NCBI GenBank assembly: GCA_945788545.1 | Contig: CALZMK010000028.1 | Span: forward strand, 1 to 10,214 | Direction of reading: 5' to 3' | Length of the DNA: 10,214 bases | Source: an uncultured Prevotella sp. | Lineage (GTDB): Bacteria > Bacteroidota > Bacteroidia > Bacteroidales > Bacteroidaceae | Shown: positions 7,388-10,214 of the stretch, in pieces | How positions within the stretch are numbered: position 1 is the first letter of the stretch | How the letters are laid out: each line of letters begins with the position of its first letter | Translations under genes and position numbers: made by a program | The notes under the pieces: generated by a model | The model's input: the letters and a program-made list of their open reading frames with translations, nothing else | Told to the model about the DNA's origin: nothing | Database searches by the model: none

Positions 7388-7429
7388 TCCTAATCCCTAA
7401 TTCCTAATTCCTAATTCTTAATTCCTACT
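7388..7429. repeat. six-unit heptamer tandem repeat after era
   Basis: Plus-strand units are TCCTAAT, CCCTAAT, TCCTAAT, TCCTAAT, TCTTAAT and TCCTACT: the same heptamer and unit number as the array at 5986-6027. The last unit overlaps the end of era and includes its stop codon (TAG, 7427-7425 on minus). The rest of the era-der gap, 7353-7387, is AT-rich with no recognisable promoter. Confidence 0.93.
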
Positions 7430-8306
7430 CCGGATTATATCCAAAGCTGTCGAGTTCCTTCTGCGAACTACGCCAATCCTTGTCCACCTTAACGAATATC
7501 TCAAGATAAACACTCTTGCCAAAGAACTTCTCAAGTGACTTACGACTTTCAGTGGAAACCTTTTTAAGGGCTACCCCTTGATGACCGATGACAATGCCCT
7601 TTTGTGAGTCACGCTCTACATATATTATTGCATTTATATGTATGCGCTTTTCATCTTCCTTGAAGCGCTCCACCCTCACCTCTACAGAATATGGAATCTC
7701 CTTGTCATAATAGAGCAATATCTTTTCACGGATAATCTCACTGACAAAGAAGCGTGCGGGTTTGTCGGTCAATTGCTCCTTGTCAAAATACGGTGGACAA
7801 TCGGGCAGCAACTCACCTATTCTCTTGAGCAGCATGTCAACACCAAAACGGTTTTTTGCAGATATCGGCAGGATCTCCGCATTAGGGAGCAACGAATGCC
7901 ACTTATCAACAATCTCCCCAAGTGTATTCTGGTTACTCTGGTCGATTTTATTAATGAGCAAAAGCACTGGTACTGACATCTTTGCTACTTTATCAAGGAA
8001 ATCCTTGTTCTTCTCTGGATTTTCCACTACATCCGTAACATATAACAAAACATCAGCATCCGCCAGTGCCGACTCAGAGAACGCTAACATTGACTCCTGC
8101 AACTTATAGTTGGGTTTCAATACTCCAGGGGTGTCGGAAAAGACAATCTGCATCTCTGGAGTATTAACAATACCCATAATACGATGGCGGGTGGTCTGAG
8201 CCTTGAATGTGGCAATACTGATACGCTCACCGACGAGTTGGTTCATCAGTGTTGACTTTCCCACATTGGGATTACCTACGATGTTTACAAATCCTGCCTT
8301 ATGCAT
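7425..8306 (-). CDS. era: Era, GTPase binding 16S rRNA
   Basis: Era is an essential GTPase with a KH domain that binds the 3' end of 16S rRNA during 30S subunit maturation. The 293-residue product matches the usual length. The G domain has GNPNVGKS (11-18), DTPG (58-61), NKID (119-122) and SAK (149-151). The KH domain covers about 190-275, with its loop GHQG at 241-244 in the typical context KGIVIGHQGVALKK. The start at 8306 gives the canonical short lead-in MHKAGFVNIVG. Upstream, a hairpin terminator separates it from fabH. I see no clear full promoter between that hairpin and the ATG, so era may rely on read-through or on a weak promoter in the AT-rich 8307-8331. Confidence 0.97.
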   Translation of the reverse strand: MHKAGFVNIVGNPNVGKSTLMNQLVGERISIATFKAQTTRHRIMGIVNTPEMQIVFSDTPGVLKPNYKLQESMLAFSESALADADVLLYVTDVVENPEKNKDFLDKVAKMSVPVLLLINKIDQSNQNTLGEIVDKWHSLLPNAEILPISAKNRFGVDMLLKRIGELLPDCPPYFDKEQLTDKPARFFVSEIIREKILLYYDKEIPYSVEVRVERFKEDEKRIHINAIIYVERDSQKGIVIGHQGVALKKVSTESRKSLEKFFGKSVYLEIFVKVDKDWRSSQKELDSFGYNPE

Positions 8307-8331
8307 TGCATATAAAAATTATGAAATTGAC

Positions 8332-8372
8332 AAAAAGCGCACCCCCGCGATGTTTATCGAAGGAGCGCGCTT
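8332..8372 (-). terminator. intrinsic terminator after fabH
   Basis: On the minus strand AAGCGCGCTCC (8372-8362) pairs with GGGGTGCGCTT (8345-8335) using two G-U wobbles. An inner CGAT/ATCG stem (8359-8356 with 8351-8348) closes an AAAC loop. The GC-rich stem runs into a T tract (8336-8332). This is a good terminator for yceD-rpmF-fabH, lying about 30 bases past the fabH stop. Confidence 0.8.
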
Positions 8373-8404
8373 GCTTATATTCCAATAGTGCTAATTTCTT
8401 TGGA

Positions 8405-9427
8405 TTACTTTGCCGGAGCTGCGGCGGCTGCACCGTCGTATGCCCACTTGTAGTAGGAAGCGCCATGAACGAATCCTGCGCCAAAAGCAGTGAATATCAA
8501 GTTGTCACCCTTCTTCAGCTTGCTCTCGTTTTCCCACAAGGCCAATGGTATCGTTGCGGCACTCGTATTACCGAAATGCTCAATATTTACCATCACATGA
8601 TCCATCGGAAGATCTAACCTCTTGGCAACGGCCTCGATAATTCGCATATTGGCCTGATGAGGAACGACAAAAGCGATATTGTCCTTATTGAGACCATTTC
8701 TCTCGGCTATTAGCGCACAATCATCACTCATACTGGTCACCGCATAACGGAACACTGTACGTCCTTCCTGATACAGGTAGTGAAGACGATGATCTACAGT
8801 GAAATGCGAGGGTGCACAAACCGAACCTCCAGCCTTGATATGCAAGAAAGGCAATCCCTTTCCATCGGTTAGGAAATGTGCGTCCATCACTCCTATGTTT
8901 TCTTCTTCAGTTGCCTCTACAAGAACAGCAGCGGCACCATCGCCGAAAAGAGCACATGTCGAACGGTCTTTATAATCGACCACCGACGACATTTTGTCAG
9001 CTCCGATAACAATAATCTTCTTGCATCTTCCACTTTGTATCATCGAGGCAGCTACGTCAAGCGTATAAAGGAATCCACAACATGCAGCCCACATATCAAA
9101 TGCAAACGCATTCTTGAGTCCTAATTTGCCAAGAACGATAGAAGCGGTGGATGGAAACTTGTAATCGGCGGTAGAAGTGGTTACGATGAGTGCATCGATA
9201 GTATCGGGATCGACACCAGTCTTCTGGATAAGCTGCTTGGCAGCCTTTCGCGCCATATAGGAAGTGCCGAGTCCCTCTTCTGTAAGAATTCGGCGCTCTT
9301 TGATTCCTACACGCGTCATAATCCACTCGTCGTTGGTGTCAACCATCCTCGACAATTCCTCATTATTGAGGACATAATCGGGAACGTAACCACCTACACC
9401 AGTGATTATCGCGTTGATTTTGCCCAT
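8405..9427 (-). CDS. fabH: FabH, beta-ketoacyl-ACP synthase III
   Basis: FabH condenses a short acyl-CoA with malonyl-ACP to start type II fatty-acid synthesis in the cytosol. The 340-residue product carries the Cys-His-Asn triad: C116 in WAACCGF, H257 in VVPHQAN and N287 in HFGNTSA. A second cysteine, C117, follows the catalytic one directly, where E. coli has alanine. The dimer/CoA-binding signature [18 protein letters not shown] is at 30-47. The C-terminus [13 protein letters not shown] ends the fold, and an alanine-rich tail [10 protein letters not shown] (331-340) follows. The start at 9427 abuts the rpmF stop with no gap. The order yceD-rpmF-fabH matches other bacteria except that plsX, which sits between rpmF and fabH in E. 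coli, is not found here. Confidence 0.96.
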   Translation of the reverse strand: MGKINAIITGVGGYVPDYVLNNEELSRMVDTNDEWIMTRVGIKERRILTEEGLGTSYMARKAAKQLIQKTGVDPDTIDALIVTTSTADYKFPSTASIVLGKLGLKNAFAFDMWAACCGFLYTLDVAASMIQSGRCKKIIVIGADKMSSVVDYKDRSTCALFGDGAAAVLVEATEEENIGVMDAHFLTDGKGLPFLHIKAGGSVCAPSHFTVDHRLHYLYQEGRTVFRYAVTSMSDDCALIAERNGLNKDNIAFVVPHQANMRIIEAVAKRLDLPMDHVMVNIEHFGNTSAATIPLALWENESKLKKGDNLIFTAFGAGFVHGASYYKWAYDGAAAAAPAK

Positions 9428-9616
9428 TTATTCAGCCGTTTCGTCCTTAACGATAGCAACCTTACCTCTATAGTAGCCACATGTGGGGCATACTGTGTGG
9501 TAGATGTAATAAGCACCACAGTTGGGGCATACTGCCAGTGTAGGTGCTACTGCCTTGTCATGAGTTCTTCTCTTAAGTGTACGAGTCTTCGACTGTCTTC
9601 TTTTAGGATGTGCCAT
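9428..9616 (-). CDS. rpmF: 50S ribosomal protein L32 (zinc-ribbon form)
   Basis: This 62-residue basic protein of the large ribosomal subunit begins with the hallmark MAHPKRRQSKTRTLKRRTH. It keeps four cysteines in two CxxC pairs (C30, C33, C43, C46), so it is the zinc-binding form of L32. Paralogues lacking these cysteines occur in some bacteria as zinc-independent copies; this is not one of them. It starts 20 bases after yceD and ends directly against fabH. The leader is AT-rich with no Shine-Dalgarno sequence. Confidence 0.97.
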   Translation of the reverse strand: MAHPKRRQSKTRTLKRRTHDKAVAPTLAVCPNCGAYYIYHTVCPTCGYYRGKVAIVKDETAE

Positions 9617-9636
9617 AATTTTTTAATGTTTAAATC

Positions 9637-10158
9637 TTATTTTTCTTTTATTTTCAATAACTCGCTCCAACGTGGATCTATCGCGTCTTCAATCTCAACG
9701 TCACTTCGGGTGGCGGAATGCGCTTCCAGCGCTTTCATCATCTCACGATTGCATTTACCAGGTGCATGAACGTGCTTGATTGGGATATTCAACACTATAG
9801 ATTCGTACATGAACCACGATACGTCGAGGATTCCTTCATCCTCAGCGACGGTCACGAGGTCATCGTCTTCCGAGTTTTCTTTTCCAAACTTTGCCACCAG
9901 TTGGCTTTCCGCCTCCACCGGCTGCTCCATGTCGTCAAGACAGAGGTCGCAGGGCACTACCACCGTGCCCTTGATATTGAAGTTAACCTCAAAGAGGCTT
10001 ACCTTGCGGATAATCTCCACTACAGCATCCAATAAACCTTGACGAACATCCTCCGCTTCCACTGCTGAGAAATATTCGTCATCAAGCCTGAATTCCAAGG
10101 TATTCACACCTTCCTTCAAGCCATGAAGGTCTATCTTATATGGCTTCAATCTGTCCAT
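9637..10158 (-). CDS. yceD: YceD/DUF177 family protein
   Basis: DUF177 (YceD) proteins are encoded next to rpmF in many bacteria and are linked to 23S rRNA or large-subunit production; their exact role in Bacteroidetes is not settled. The chosen 173-residue product has the family's cysteine set, C70-x2-C73 in VVPCDLCLDDM and C136 in HAPGKCN, an acidic stretch (ENSEDDDL, 94-101) and the conserved DPRWSEL near the C-terminus (161-167). The frame stays open to 10188, but that region holds the promoter (-7 box at 10176-10183). The ATG at 10167 would leave almost no leader. The ATG at 10158 has GGAGA just upstream and is preferred. It heads the yceD-rpmF-fabH unit. Confidence 0.9.
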   Translation of the reverse strand: MDRLKPYKIDLHGLKEGVNTLEFRLDDEYFSAVEAEDVRQGLLDAVVEIIRKVSLFEVNFNIKGTVVVPCDLCLDDMEQPVEAESQLVAKFGKENSEDDDLVTVAEDEGILDVSWFMYESIVLNIPIKHVHAPGKCNREMMKALEAHSATRSDVEIEDAIDPRWSELLKIKEK

Positions 10159-10175
10159 ATTCTCCATTTGGGGTG

Positions 10176-10207
10176 CAAAGTTACACAAAATTTCTGATAT
10201 ATTGAAA
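10176..10207 (-). promoter_or_regulatory. yceD-rpmF-fabH promoter
   Basis: The minus strand reads TAACTTTG at 10183-10176, an exact -7 match in the context TGTAACTTTGCACC, the same 14 bases as at the tig promoter. At the -33 position, 20 bases upstream, stands TTTC (10207-10204), one base off TTTG. The predicted start near 10170 fits translation from 10158. Confidence 0.7.
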
Positions 10208-10214
10208 CTTATCG

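Noticed and set aside
6039..8306. era and der as one duplicated or split GTPase gene
   Set aside because: Era has one G domain plus a KH domain and Der has two G domains plus a KH-like domain. Both are full-length, standard, separate families.

Overview
The window looks like chromosomal core sequence from a Bacteroidetes bacterium, most likely Bacteroidales and perhaps Prevotellaceae. Three things point there: the protein sequences (long ClpP, zinc-ribbon L32, LptB and FabH variants), promoters of the TTTG-N19-TAnnTTTG type, and scarce Shine-Dalgarno sequences. The species call is inference. I see no mobile element, CRISPR array, tRNA or rRNA, and the dense gene layout argues against an accessory island.

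Layout: on the minus strand at 1-2918 lies the protein quality-control cluster tig-clpP-clpX, with clpX cut by the window start. Upstream of it, also on minus, is lptB (3024-3839), the ATPase of LPS export. lptB diverges from a plus-strand pair, mlaE-mlaF (3962-5488), encoding the permease and ATPase of a retrograde phospholipid transporter. Both promoters can be read in the 122-bp gap between lptB and mlaE. A strong bidirectional terminator at about 5500-5566 separates mlaF from a convergent minus-strand cluster: era (7425-8306), der (6039-7352) and a small lipoprotein gene (5587-5985). era and der encode ribosome-assembly GTPases. Furthest right is yceD-rpmF-fabH (8405-10158), with its own promoter at the right edge and a hairpin terminator between fabH and era.

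The genes serve envelope and growth functions: protein folding and degradation, LPS and phospholipid traffic, ribosome assembly and the start of fatty-acid synthesis. I found no undescribed multi-gene system. The points most worth a second look are an Asp-to-Asn change in the ClpP catalytic triad, two six-unit heptamer arrays bracketing der, the divergent lptB/mlaEF promoter region, and a long inverted repeat between tig and clpP.
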